In this document: piece after piece, positions 13,615 through 24,042 of the stretch
Layout of the letters: each line of letters begins with the position of its first letter
Numbering within the stretch: the stretch's first letter is position 1
Source: Peltaster fructicola
Taxonomy: Eukaryota; Ascomycota; Dothideomycetes
Assembly: GCA_001592805.2 (NCBI GenBank)
Contig: CP051139.1
Location: forward strand, 1,116,001-1,180,000
Reading direction: 5' to 3'
Length of the DNA stretch: 64,000 nucleotides
Program-made: the position numbers and the translations under genes
Notes under the pieces: generated by a model
The model's database searches: none
What the model was told of the DNA's origin: nothing
What the model saw: the letters and a program-made list of their open reading frames with translations, nothing else

Positions 13615-14725
13615 GTCGAAGAGGTGCACACGCCGGTGGTCTGTTCCCAGTGATTACCACAGAGCTGCATGAAGTCTCACCCTGCATTGAAGGCCACCCA
13701 CATCGGAGTCCGCCGACAGCACGCCCACAGCACAAGTACACCATTGGAGCTGAGTTGCATACCCAACTTACGTACAAAGAGGGCCTCTGTGGCTCATTCG
13801 TCGGGCCACTTTATGAAGCGAGGCGAACATAGCTTGACCTCGTGACTCCTTTCGACAGCATCTCCGGAGCCCAGCTATAGCTATTGAAAGTACCCTTTCT
13901 AGGCGATCGTAGATCAGTCCTGGGAGAGCAACAATACTTTGGTACCCAGGACCTGGCGACTCTTTCGATCCCGACACTGCGGGGAATAGATGCTCGAGAA
14001 GCAAAAGAAGTCCTCATATGGATATCAGCTCCACGGGTTCAGAGCGGCCGCCGGACACTACCATGGCTCGCGATACTAGGCCATCGGAGCTAAAAGAGTT
14101 TTTGATTGTGCTGGACCTCACGTGGACCGTATAGCATGGGAAATGAGGAGGAAATCTGCGACCGCCATTTCTGCAGACGCTTCAAGACGGATTTGCGAAG
14201 GGCGATCACTGACGCAGGAATGAGGCAAGAGTTGCGATCAGGATATCTGCAGCTCAGCGAACCGGCGATCATTACACGTAGCTGGGAATGTGCGCGTCAA
14301 CAACCGCGATGGAACCGCAGAGATTTTTCTCCTCAGCTTCGGCAAAGTAGCACGCTTGCCAACGGTTGCTTTGTTTCTGTCCAAAAAATTAAGTAATAGT
14401 CCAAGGAGACATGCGTTAGCGTATTCGCATCGTACAACCTTGTCAAACGTGATCACGATGTCTTCTGGCGGATGGAAAAAGCCTGTACCGGATGACCACA
14501 CCTTGATGTAGTAGTAAATACTTCACTACCACCACCACTACTCTTCCTCCTTGCTCGCCTCAACCAGCACTCGTCGATACCTCAAGTCGAGAAACGAACA
14601 CAACAAAACACGTTGGCCACCCTCAGTGTGCTGAGCGCCTCATTGACACCTCATCACCTGCACCCCAGACCGGACTAACGCAAAACTGACGTTGGCTTTT
14701 TCCTGCTCACCTTGTTCGTCGCAGT
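13615..14725. other. Gene-free stretch between thymine dioxygenase and arrestin genes
   Basis: About 1.1 kb. Several short frames occur on both strands, but none has a recognisable motif or splices into one. The last 200 bp (14516-14700) are rich in CCACCA/CTTCC pyrimidine tracts and resemble the promoter and leader of the arrestin gene. Confidence 0.4.
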
Positions 14726-16090
14726 ATGCCGATCCTAGGCATAGATCTGCGAGCACGCTCGTCGCCCTTTGGCTCCTTCACTTCTTCGAAATCATCCTCT
14801 GTCACAGTCAGCGAGATTCGAGCAGACGCAATGGACCTCATCAAGAGACCTCAGATCCCTGGCCTGGGCAAGAAACATGGCTCACACGACAAGCCTCGAT
14901 CGCACGATAGATCACAGTCCAAGGGCAAATTGGACAAGGATGCACGACCGGCGCCTTCGAAAACGACCTTCACGCTCAACATGGCTGTCGAGTCGCCGCC
15001 TGCACTGTTCATTGATTCACCACAGACGTCGTCAGGACATCTGCTATCAGGCCGGCTGCAGGTCACGCCATATGCAAAAGACGTCACCATCGATAAGATC
15101 ACCATGTTTCTTGAGGCGTCAACAACAACAAAAAAACCAGTCGCCGATCGGTGTCGGGAATGTACCACACAGGTCGCTGATTTGTATGAGTGGAACTTCC
15201 TCTCGCACCCAAAGACATTCGTCCTCAGTAAAGGAATGCAAGAAATCCCTTTCTCACACCTCATCCCAGGACATATTTCAGCGACGACACACGGTCACAT
15301 CGGCTCTGTCGACTACTCCCTCCATGTCCGCGCTGTCTCAAACGAAGGCGTAGAGACTGAGTTTCGACAGGCTCTGATCCTCAAACGTGCGCTGCGACCT
15401 GGACCTGAGAAGAACAGCATCCGTGTTTTTCCTCCTACCAATCTCTCACTGCATGTCACTCTACCAAGCGTTATTCACCCAATGGGCGGCTTTCCAGTGC
15501 TATGCCGCATGTCAGGTATCACCACGAAGAAGGACGACATTCAGACCCGATGGCGACTCAGGAAGCTCACTTGGCACATCGAAGAACAAGAGAGCATGAT
15601 CTCACCAGCATGCTCAAAACACTCTGCCAAGGTCGGCGGCGAAGGCAAAGGCATCAAGACCGAGCACACCCGCGACATTGGCATGGAAGAGCTACGAGGA
15701 CCATTCAAGACCGATTTCGATGACGGCATGGTTGAGGGTGAGTTTGAAGCATCAATGAACGCCAGCTTGAAGCCTCAATGCGATGTCGATACTGCCAACG
15801 GCTTGAAGATCTCTCACTCTCTGATCCTGGAGCTGGTCATTGCAGAAGAGTGGGCTCCGAACAGGAAACCACAATCTGCCACTCCCACTGGCGCAGCACG
15901 AGTCCTTCGTACGCAATTCAACCTGGTCGTCACAGAAAGATTGGGAATGGGTATCTCATGGGACGACGAGCAGCCACCGATGTACGAGGACGTTCCAGAC
16001 TCTCCACCACACTATGCAAATGAAGAGACGAGGATTGAGGACTACGACGGAGATGACCTACACCACGATGTGTCACACCTACGAATTTGA
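14726..16090 (+). CDS. LDB19/ART1-type arrestin-related trafficking adaptor
   Basis: Alpha-arrestins recruit the Rsp5-type ubiquitin ligase to plasma-membrane transporters for endocytosis. Intronless, 454 residues. The LDB19-like arrestin domain begins near residue 80 (FTLNMAVESPPALFID, then SGHLLSGRLQV) and continues through IPGHISATTHGHIGSVDYSLHVRAV. The tail holds two PPxY motifs, PPMY (417-420) and PPHY (427-430), the docking sites for WW domains of the ligase. The first 70 residues are basic and Ser-rich; Met36 (MDLIKRPQIPG) is an alternative start. The stop codon runs directly into a (GA)9 tract. Cargo cannot be inferred. Confidence 0.88.
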   Translation: MPILGIDLRARSSPFGSFTSSKSSSVTVSEIRADAMDLIKRPQIPGLGKKHGSHDKPRSHDRSQSKGKLDKDARPAPSKTTFTLNMAVESPPALFIDSPQTSSGHLLSGRLQVTPYAKDVTIDKITMFLEASTTTKKPVADRCRECTTQVADLYEWNFLSHPKTFVLSKGMQEIPFSHLIPGHISATTHGHIGSVDYSLHVRAVSNEGVETEFRQALILKRALRPGPEKNSIRVFPPTNLSLHVTLPSVIHPMGGFPVLCRMSGITTKKDDIQTRWRLRKLTWHIEEQESMISPACSKHSAKVGGEGKGIKTEHTRDIGMEELRGPFKTDFDDGMVEGEFEASMNASLKPQCDVDTANGLKISHSLILELVIAEEWAPNRKPQSATPTGAARVLRTQFNLVVTERLGMGISWDDEQPPMYEDVPDSPPHYANEETRIEDYDGDDLHHDVSHLRI

Positions 16091-16106
16091 GAGAGAGAGA
16101 GAGAGA
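16089..16106. repeat. (GA)9 microsatellite overlapping the arrestin stop codon
   Basis: A perfect GA dinucleotide run begins inside the TGA stop codon of the arrestin gene and is followed by imperfect CA/GA repeats to about 16120. Its slippage could change the 3' UTR but not the protein. Confidence 0.9.
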
Positions 16107-16451
16107 CACACCCAGAGAGAGCATTGAAGTTTACGGAGCAAAGAAGCGATTGGGCGCTGGCATTTGAGCGTCATCCAGTTTAGATTTGGGAGAAACACCC
16201 ACATGCGAGCGAGTTTGGCGTCGTTTGGAGTGTGCGAAGCATGATACCCAGCAGCCTTGTTGAAAGCAACGATAACGAGATCAACGGCTGATGGAAGACA
16301 TCGATATCTTCAGAGGGTAGCAGCATTGATATTAATCATAGTAGTCATTGAATGAATTAGACTCAACCTATTCGGAGCATTATCATACTTCATGTACAGG
16401 CAAGCTTCCTTAACATTATACAAAGTCGCTGCTGTCGCCATTACCTCGCGC
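16107..16451. other. Convergent 3' region, arrestin and AIM6 genes
   Basis: About 345 bp of 3' flanking sequence, AT-rich around 16320-16400. No gene is seen. Confidence 0.35.
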
Positions 16452-18012
16452 TCAACTCCACCATCGATGCACTCTCCTGCGCCAGTCCTCCGTGGCGGCG
16501 CCCTTGAGGTCGTCCACGTTCAGCATGTCAGCACCCTCGTCGACGAGAACCTGCCAGATGTGATTTCTTGCAGATACAGGCCAAGCAGGAGTATTGAAAT
16601 ACCTCGACTTTAGTTGCCTCTTCTTCGCGCCACGGATTTGTCCACGGATGATCTCCATCTGTCTTGGAGACAGTCGACCACGCCAAACAAAGCCGACCGA
16701 CTTGCTAAAGTCAGTACTCGCATAGTACGAGTTGGCGTCGTTGAAAGCATCAGCTGTGAAGCTTGAATCTGTAGCTTTGCCGGGTGTAGGCTTGGTCAGA
16801 CCATTGAGCAGTTGTGACGCTGTCTCGTTCGGCGGTGCTCGTGCCATGGCAGTGCCATAGTCCATCTTCATCGCTCGTGTATCTGTCTGGTCGGTAGCCA
16901 CGACTGGCGAGGCAGGGACTTCCCAGAACAAGTCCAACGGTGCATCGAAGAAAATCTCTCGTCGCTTGGTGTTGGCTCTCACCAGATCGAACGGAGTATT
17001 GCCTGTGCCAACGATGGTGACCGCGCGCTGTACAAGCTTTTGTCCGTCATGGTAGGTGAGATAGTCGCGAGTACGTAATCGTTCGAGCTGTTCTTCGAGT
17101 AGTCGATATGTCGCATATGCTTCGGATCTGATGTCGACCAAGAGGACAATTGCCTGCGAAGGATCCGCATCGAATACACCACTGAAGGTCCTATTCGGGT
17201 AGAGCCCAGGAGCATTCATCTTGTCTAGAAGCTCAACCAGTGGGTCGACATACAGGTTACGAAAGGATCGTGGTCGTGTTAGCGATTGTGTATCGTAACC
17301 AACGAAGAGGTCGTCGTCAAACATCCAGACATCAACCTCAACGCTCGTGCAGCCCCAGTGCAAAGCATCAAACAACGGCACTCGTCGCCAGTAGTCGTTG
17401 TGGGAGTGGCATGGTATTGGCAACACATCGCGAGTTGCATTGGTAGGATAGTCCGCCAGCCCTTCACCTGTGTGTCCAGGCCGACCCCAGTCAGGTAAGA
17501 ATAGGTCATCCTCGTCGTAGTCCCACAGTAATTGTGCGCTGCCTAAGAGACTCTGAACAACATGTAACACGCCGCTATCGAACGTCAGCGCGGCCGATAG
17601 CAGTGCATTTGACTCACAATAGCATCAATATCACGAATGGCATAGCAATGATCACTCTTCTTGCTGTGCCCACTGCGAAGCCCTTGCGACAGGTCCTGGT
17701 CTCTCGTACTGCTCTCCTCCGGCCGCCGCTAGGTCGAGCTAGAAGTCCACGTAATGCTTCTCCTGACGAGGAGGAGTGCAGCTCGTAATCCCGTCGTCGC
17801 CTTCGTCCACTCATGCCGACCAGCGCAAGCACTCGATTGAATGATGAAGGCCGCCGTACGTTCGTCCGCGAATAGTCGTAGTAGTATTCGTCCTCATCCG
17901 TGTAGCCATCTGAGCGCGGCCGTGACGAGGCACGGCTCTCACTGTCGCGATCATGATTGTCAGACAGTAGTATACTCTCCGTTACTGTGTCTTCGCTTGA
18001 TGACCTCGCCAT
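16452..18012 (-). CDS. AIM6-family PLC-like phosphodiesterase, membrane-anchored
   Basis: Predicted 505 residues from two exons (18012-17618 and 17574-16452). The 43-bp intron splits the codon of a Phe inside the membrane span. Residues 1-115 are charged, Ser/Arg-rich and probably cytosolic. A single span covers about 119-142 (VIIAMPFVILMLFGVLHVV). The luminal or extracellular part is a TIM-barrel PLC-like phosphodiesterase domain with the family signature IPCHSHNDYWRR followed by HWGCTSVEVDVW; these contain the expected catalytic His, Glu and Asp. The yeast relative AIM6 affects mitochondrial inheritance, but its substrate is not established. Family call is firm; biochemical function is open. 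Confidence 0.88.
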
Positions 18013-18403
18013 AATGGTGGATGCTGACGTGGAGGATTGATGTTATTGGAGACGTTGTCTCGAAACTATAGGAGGCTAAGTCGAGGCCGAAGCCATGCGG
18101 ACGCCACGCCCTGCACCGTTGAGCTTTTGGCCAATCAACGCTCGAGGACATGCTGCACGTAATATTAAAGGTTTGGGAGTAGAACTTCTGGCAGTAATGA
18201 TCACTAGCAACATGAACTAGCATCAGATTCATTGATGCTCATCTGTGATGTTTTCGGAGCACGCTGTTGGCAAACGTATGTAGTTCCAGCATATGGCCAC
18301 GAGACTGTGGACACGAGCAGGGCGAGATAGCCTCGAGCTCTTCGTACTTCGATCTGGCTTTCAATAAGACAGGACATGCTGGCCTGCTAGCTTCATGCTT
18401 TAC
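18013..18403. other. AIM6 promoter side and possible terminal exon of SHG1 gene
   Basis: 391 bp. A GTGAGT donor overlaps the SHG1 stop, and a CCAG acceptor ends at 18354. Splicing them would add about 37 residues starting SKYEELEAISP and ending at a stop at 18239-18241. The rest looks like the upstream region of the AIM6-type gene. Confidence 0.35.
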
Positions 18404-20155
18404 TCACTTGCGATCACGCTCTCTGTCTGTCTTCTCTGCGTTGCGCTCGCGTGGAGCATCCTTACTCTTCTCGCGACGGCGGTCTCGACTACGACTGCGC
18501 TCTCGACGTCTTGGACTTCCAGGAACATAGCGATCGATGTCGACAGCTCGTGGCCGGTCATCATATCTTGCGCTTCGTCGATCGTCCTCATGCCTGTCCC
18601 TGTGGTGCTCTCTGCTACGGTCCCTGCGATCTCTGCTTCGATCACGTCGATCCCTACTATAGTCACGACGCTCTCGGCTGCGGTCCCTCCTATGGCGGTC
18701 TCTGCTGCGATCTCTGCTTGCGTCTCTTGGTCGTCTGCTAGGCGGCGCACCAGGCACGTAGCGGTCGATACTGAGTGGGCTCCTGCTGCGCTCCCTGCGA
18801 CGAGGCGGACTGTGACCACGACTTCGTTCGCGGACTCGTCTTGGTGGACTGCGTGTACGCTCTCGACGACGGTGCGAATCACGACTTCGGCTCCTAGCTC
18901 GAGTGCTACCTTCGACAAGTTCGCCATCTTCACCTGGAGGACGCTTGGCCTTGGCTTTCCATGCTTCACGTTCTGCGCTCAGATCTCGATAGTATGACTC
19001 TCTGCGCATGGTGCCTTCTCTGTAGCTGCCACGGGACAGACGTCTTGGACGATCGTCACCTCTTCGAGGAGACCGTGATCTGTATCGTGGCTCACGCCTG
19101 TAGTCATCCTCCTCGCGAGACCTGTCCTCTTTGTGGACCGAAGTTGAGGCTGACATCGGGCCGCGAGGTCGTACATCGTCCCTGGCATGTGTGCTGCGTG
19201 GCGTAATGCCATTGAAGCGTGGTCGTGTAGGCACATCCATGTCGCCTCGATCGAGCTCGGGTCGTCTGTCTCGCTCTTCTCTTTCCCGGCCCTCTCGGAG
19301 CAGTCGATTGAGTGCTTCCTCCTCAAGTCGCTTCTGCTCACGCTCCTGACGTTCTTTCTCCTTCTTCTCACGCTCTGCTTGCAGTGCTTGTTCTCGCTCT
19401 TCGGCTTCCTTCTTTGCCTTGTCGCGCTTCTCGTTGAACTTCTTGATCCGTTCACGCTCACGCTCCTTCTCCAGTTTCTTCCACTCGTCCCGCTCGAGAC
19501 GTCGTTTGTTGTCACGTTGCAGTCGTTCGGTCTCTCGCATCAACTGCTCCTGCTTCTTCTTCAGTGCTTCGAGCTCTTTCTTCTTCCGATCTTGTGCTTC
19601 CTTCTTAAGGCGAAGCCTCTCTTCTTCGGCGAACTTCTTGGCTCTCAGTACACGTCGTTCGTCTGCTTCTGCAGCATATGCTTCATCTGATTTGGTGCCA
19701 CGTTCGAGCTCTGCGTTTGCTGCTTCGTCGCCAATCTCCTTGCGTCGGATCTCACGTAGAGTCTGCTCAGCAGATGCGAGCTGCTGATCAATATACGCGG
19801 CAATGTTCTCCTCGGCAGCCTCGTATATCTGTGCTCGTGCTGCAGCACCTTCGATCAACGGTGCGGCCAATCGTCGATCGGGCTTGAGGTATTTGACCGG
19901 TTCTCGCTCGATTTCGTCAGTGGTGAATTTCCTCAGTGAGTTTTCGAAGATGCCGCGATCAGCACTTTCGTTATATTGCTGGAAGGTCTTCTTGCGTAGT
20001 GAATCGAACTCGCCTTTCTTCTTGAAGGTATGCAGCATGCCATCAATCGAGGCTCGCTGTATTGAGGAGAGTGGCAGCTCCGACACCTTTGGCTTCTTTC
20101 GAGGAGGCAGCTCGTAGTCGTCACCGCCGTTCGCGATTGCCGTGGATGCTGCCAT
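18404..20155 (-). CDS. SHG1/BOD1-domain protein (COMPASS subunit) with long RS-rich tail
   Basis: 583 residues read from a single exon. Residues about 28-140 resemble the COMPASS SHG1/BOD1 domain: SIDGMLHTFKKKGEFDSLRK, FENSLRKFTTDEIE and the AAEENIAAYIDQQL helix. COMPASS is the Set1 histone H3K4 methyltransferase complex. Residues about 150-300 are a highly charged Lys/Glu/Arg coiled coil. Residues about 340-583 are rich in RS, RD and RE dipeptides with two copies of the short motif IDRYVPG. Yeast Shg1 is only about 140 residues, so roughly 440 residues are extra. A donor (GTGAGT) overlapping the stop suggests a further 3' exon at 18353-18239, making the true end uncertain. The RS tail resembles splicing factors; this is inference. 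Confidence 0.82.
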   Translation of the reverse strand: MAASTAIANGGDDYELPPRKKPKVSELPLSSIQRASIDGMLHTFKKKGEFDSLRKKTFQQYNESADRGIFENSLRKFTTDEIEREPVKYLKPDRRLAAPLIEGAAARAQIYEAAEENIAAYIDQQLASAEQTLREIRRKEIGDEAANAELERGTKSDEAYAAEADERRVLRAKKFAEEERLRLKKEAQDRKKKELEALKKKQEQLMRETERLQRDNKRRLERDEWKKLEKERERERIKKFNEKRDKAKKEAEEREQALQAEREKKEKERQEREQKRLEEEALNRLLREGREREERDRRPELDRGDMDVPTRPRFNGITPRSTHARDDVRPRGPMSASTSVHKEDRSREEDDYRREPRYRSRSPRRGDDRPRRLSRGSYREGTMRRESYYRDLSAEREAWKAKAKRPPGEDGELVEGSTRARSRSRDSHRRRERTRSPPRRVRERSRGHSPPRRRERSRSPLSIDRYVPGAPPSRRPRDASRDRSRDRHRRDRSRERRDYSRDRRDRSRDRRDRSREHHRDRHEDDRRSARYDDRPRAVDIDRYVPGSPRRRERSRSRDRRREKSKDAPRERNAEKTDRERDRK

Positions 20156-20473
20156 AGCTACCTTGAGGTTTGGCGAAGGAGAGTCGCATTCAGATGATCG
20201 CGTAGAGCAAGAACGCGCGATTCATTTGGAGTTGCTAGGGGCACATTTCCGGACTAGCGTGGTACTTACTGAGTCGCACACGCTCGATGGTTGTTTGGAC
20301 GAAGGAGCTTGCAGCAACACATCTCGTCACCCGACAATCACAACTGACATCCTCTTCATCACCACGCGCATGAGCTATTGTGGCACTACAGAAGCTCGTG
20401 CCTGAAACGACTACAACAGCGTGGAGCTGGACTTCAGTGCATCCTTGATCACCCAGGAAAACTTCACATAGCC
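20156..20473. promoter_or_regulatory. Divergent promoter, SHG1 gene and complex I-like gene
   Basis: 318 bp between outward-facing starts. No gene and no defensible factor site are seen. Confidence 0.4.
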
Positions 20474-20828
20474 ATGGTATCTAAAGTGCTATTCTGGACA
20501 GGCTTCGGTGGGTGATGCTTCACACTGATGCTGGCGCAATACTGACGATGTTGCTATAGGTCTCGCCGTACGGTTCTGGCAGCTTGGTATCCAGATGCGA
20601 CCATTCTTCCACAAGAACGACGTCTGGATGTACCCTGTATTTGGTGGAATTGGAGCATTGACCGGTTTCTGGCTGCAAGGAACACAAGACAGGCAGCTGA
20701 GGTATCTCGAGGAAGCGAAACAGACACTGCTAGAGCGACGACGACGAAGACAGGAGCGGGAAGAGCTTAATGCAGGCAATGTCGAGCAGAAGACAGAGCA
20801 CGGTCTGATGGCTTCACCACCTGCATAG
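20474..20828 (+). CDS. Small single-span protein, probable mitochondrial complex I accessory subunit (B15/NDUFB4-like)
   Basis: Predicted 100 residues in two exons (20474-20507 and 20560-20828). The 52-bp intron lies within Gly12. It has a short N-terminus with LFWTGFGLAVRFWQLG, then MRPFFHKNDVWMYP and a hydrophobic segment (VFGGIGALTGFWLQG), followed by a charged helix rich in Arg and Glu (RYLEEAKQTLLERRRRR). Size, single span and the charged matrix-side helix fit small accessory subunits of NADH:ubiquinone oxidoreductase, and the pattern recalls the fungal B15/NDUFB4 type. That assignment is from memory of the family and is not certain. The gene itself is well supported by splice sites and residue composition. 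Confidence 0.68.
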
Positions 20829-21218
20829 ATGGAGGACAGGATGACAACACCACGATGCTTCGCCCGTTATGAGTGCTGTGAAGGACAGGATTGTGTGTCG
20901 AGCACATCCACAAGATGGACAATATATGGCAAGAGTTCTCCGATGATCAAAACATGATCCTAGCGAGCGCATACCCTACTACGCTCATGTATGACATATC
21001 AATCTAGCTGAGAGATCAGCAAATTTGTACACACTGTATCGTCACATTCGGATTGCTCTTCGCTGACGTGGTTGATGTCGATATTAAAGCCTGCTATATG
21101 ACGCGACCCACCTGGTCGAGACGGTCCGCCATCCTACAAAGACATCTGTCTACGACTTCAACACCTACAAAGATAAGGTCAGGCCTGGGCAACATGACAC
21201 GCATGAGCTTGCTATGCC
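20829..21218. other. Intergenic before the CofD-like gene
   Basis: 390 bp, moderately AT-rich at 20920-21060. No gene or motif is recognised. Confidence 0.35.
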
Positions 21219-22748
21219 ATGGCCCAACAGACTCTTCGGTCTAACAATCCTCTTGGTAACGGCGCGTCTGGAGTCGGTCGCAACAACATCGTCGTCTTCA
21301 GCGGTGGAAGTGCAGCGAACTCACTGGTGGATGTTTTCAACAACGTCAGAGAAGCCAATGACAAGCCTCTGAAGTATGTCATTCCCATCAGTGACAATGG
21401 CGGCTCCTCGAGCGAGATCATCAGAGTATTCGGTGGTCCAGGTGAGTTGTATCCTCTGGTCCAAACACTAGAATGCTGACCACGTAGGTATTGGAGATGT
21501 CCGGTCTCGACTTGTTCGATTGATCCCAGAAGATGGGCCTGAGATGGCAGCTATCAAGAGGTTCTTCAATCACAGACTTCCAAAGCAGTACGACGCAGCT
21601 CGTATTGAGTGGCTCGACATCGTCGAAGCAAGACACAGTCTTTGGACAGACATATCAACACCCAAGCAGGAGCTCATTCGCAGCTTTCTCAACGTCTTCA
21701 ACCTGGAGGTCGTGAAGCGTCTGCGGCCGACATCGCGGTTTGACTTTAGCGGTGCCAGCACCGGCAACCTCTTCCTGACAGCGTACGCAAAGAGCCTCCT
21801 TGTAATACATCAGCTAAACAAAACAGAGCACGACTTTTCACAGGCAGCTTCGAAGCTGGTATACATCTTCTGTCCTCGATCTGCAGCGTGCCAAGCTATG
21901 TCTCAGTGATCCCAGCATTGAGCTCGAACTTCGCCAACCACATTGCTGCCGGCCTGGCAGATGGCACGATCATAACAGGTCAGAATGACATAAGCCATCC
22001 CAGCAAACCTGTAGCGTCAGTGCCCTTGCCAACTCCGTCGCTCACAGGATCACACTCTCCGTCGTGGTTGTCCAAGCTAGCAATCGAGGACCAAGATCAT
22101 GTCGAGGATGCCAACCTACCAGGCAGTCTACTCAACCTTCGCAAGCCTGCGATTGTGTTCTCGAAGGATGAGGAGGAGGACCTGCCGGCTCGTATCGAAC
22201 GCATCTGGTATATCAACCCATATGGTCAGGAGATCCGCCCACCAGCAAATCCACGAGTCGTGAGCGCTCTCAACGATGCACAACATATCATCTATTGCAT
22301 AGGATCGCTATTCACCTCGATCGTGCCATCACTTGTCCTTCGAGGCGTCGGCGCTGTCGTTGCTTCACCACTCGTCAGAAGCAAGATTCTCATCCTCAAC
22401 GGCACCCTCGATCGTGAGACCGGACCATCAAGCGAGCCTTTCACAGCACTCGACTTCGTGGCCGCTATAGCGGATGCTTGTTGCAACTCTCAAGGACTGC
22501 CACAGCCAGGTCCGGACTCATATTGGCAATATGTCACCCATGTTATACACCTAGATGGAGCCAGCACGCCTAAGGTCGACAAGGATGCATTTGTCAGCTG
22601 TGGTATTGAAACCATTAGATTGTATGGTCGTAGTAATGGTAAAGGCGGACGATACGATGCCAGAGCACTGGAGCAGGCTCTTGAGGCGGTTATTGGTCGT
22701 AGGGACCATCGACTCGACCGGACACGACGTAACACTCTGATCGGATGA
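21219..22748 (+). CDS. CofD/UPF0052 (YvcK-like) family protein
   Basis: Predicted 479 residues in three exons: 21219-21441, 21488-21782 and 21827-22748. The second intron (44 bp) is needed to restore FLTAARLFTGSFEAGIHLLS and then SVPSYVSVIP. The N-terminal nucleotide-binding loop is VVFSGGSAANSL, followed by PISDNGGSSSEIIRVFGGPG and GDVRSRLVRL, both typical of the family. Late motifs are GSLFTSIVPSLVLRGV and KILILNGTLDRET. Bacterial relatives transfer phospholactate in F420 synthesis (CofD) or control cell-wall carbon flow (YvcK). The fungal branch has no settled function, and these fungi are not known to make F420. Family is firm; function is open. Confidence 0.88.
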
Positions 22749-23086
22749 GTTGATCTACAGTTCTGAGCTCAATCTTCGACAGTGCAGTCACTCGTGAGAT
22801 CTCTACAACACAACACCTTTGACTGGGTGCTGTCTCGCGTCTCCGAACAGGCTGAATCAACATCTGTCGCTGTCCTACGGCTGATTACCCTGCATCGACG
22901 CACCAGGACGATACAGGCAACTCCGAGAACAACAAAACGACACATCTCAGCATCATGCTCAGTCCTTTGCATTCAAGTCTCTTTGGCGTGCGGTTCCATC
23001 ACATGCCAAGCTTTCAGAACAACCAGTCTATTGTGGCTGTAACATTGCTCCGCCCTGCATTTTAGAGACAAGCACAGTCAGCTTAT

Positions 23087-23111
23087 CTTGCATGAGACGA
23101 TCTCATGCAAG
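23087..23111. repeat. 11-bp inverted repeat with 3-bp loop
   Basis: CTTGCATGAGA is followed by CGA and then its exact reverse complement TCTCATGCAAG. It could form a cruciform or RNA hairpin, or bind a dimeric factor. It lies 339 bp after the CofD-like stop and about 930 bp before the next gene. Confidence 0.85.
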
Positions 23112-23799
23112 CCAATCGTGTCGCAGAAGGCGGACCGCAGTTTCTAGTGCGGCCACCGCACCCGAACCAATCTATGATAGGAAGGAGATGATGTGGTCTG
23201 ATGATGGGGATTCCACGTACCCGGGGCGGTGATGTTATCACCTGGGGTAGTCGATAAGACAAAGTGTCCTTTCAGACATGATGCGTGGACATGCATCATT
23301 TTGCTCCAGGCGCAAGCAAGGCATCGTTGTTGTCGTTGTTGGCGACATACTGGGTGGCGTCGCGAGGTTACAGTACATCGGACAGTCACACAATATCAGG
23401 CTCCAAACTCTTATCAGTGACCAATCCCAGAAACGAACATGTCAGCTACCACTATGATCATGCTTGCTAGGACATGTATTCTTCGCTAAACAATATCTCC
23501 TCCTCCTCGTGTTCCCGTCGGCGAAATCCTCTACCACTCTTCGGACGCCTGCGATAACACCTTACTCGATGCTATTTTTCCTTTGCCCAGTCGCATCACC
23601 ATAGCCAACAAGTCCAGAACCAACAACCTACCACGGCACAAGCTATCTCACATCAATACCGTCTGACTAGACGCTGGCCACTCCACCTGACCAGAACACC
23701 TCCACTTCATACGCCATTACGCCATCATAACTCGTAGCCTACCACTAGAAGCGCAAACTTCCTTCTGCGAGAGCAAGCCCTATCTACGTCGAGAAGTGT

Positions 23800-24015
23800 A
23801 TGGTCTCCAGGAACCGCAATAAGGCACGCGAACACATTGGCGAAGCGATACTGTCCTCCTTCTGTCACCTACAACATTCGACAAGACAAAGGGCTTTGAG
23901 CAGTTTATCATACATCTCCCACCACCAGATTGCTATGTCATGCTCTAACCCGACTGTTTCCGAGCAGCCTGACAGGACCTACACTTTAGATTTATCCTTG
24001 ACTAGTGGCTCCTAG
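23800..24015 (+). other. Upstream open reading frame, 71 codons
   Basis: An ATG-started frame in the presumed leader ends 27 bp before the main ATG at 24043. It has no recognised motif. If it is in the transcript it would reduce initiation at the main start. It could also be chance. Confidence 0.3.
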
Positions 24016-24042
24016 GAGGGCCAGCAAGAGACGCCTGTCAAG

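Larger units (their letters stand above)
22749..24042. other. Gene-poor stretch with hairpin and long leader
   Basis: About 1.3 kb. It contains a near-perfect palindrome (23087-23111) and, from about 23490, a C/T-rich segment that looks like the promoter and long leader of the next gene, including an upstream open frame at 23800-24015. No other gene is seen. Confidence 0.45.

Noticed and set aside
13416-13832. 138-codon plus-strand frame
   Set aside because: It overlaps the last exons and introns of thymine dioxygenase in the wrong frame; correct splicing explains the region.
18395-19690. Several plus-strand frames opposite the SHG1 gene
   Set aside because: They mirror the RS/RE-rich repeats of the real gene, giving low-complexity Leu/Ser strings.
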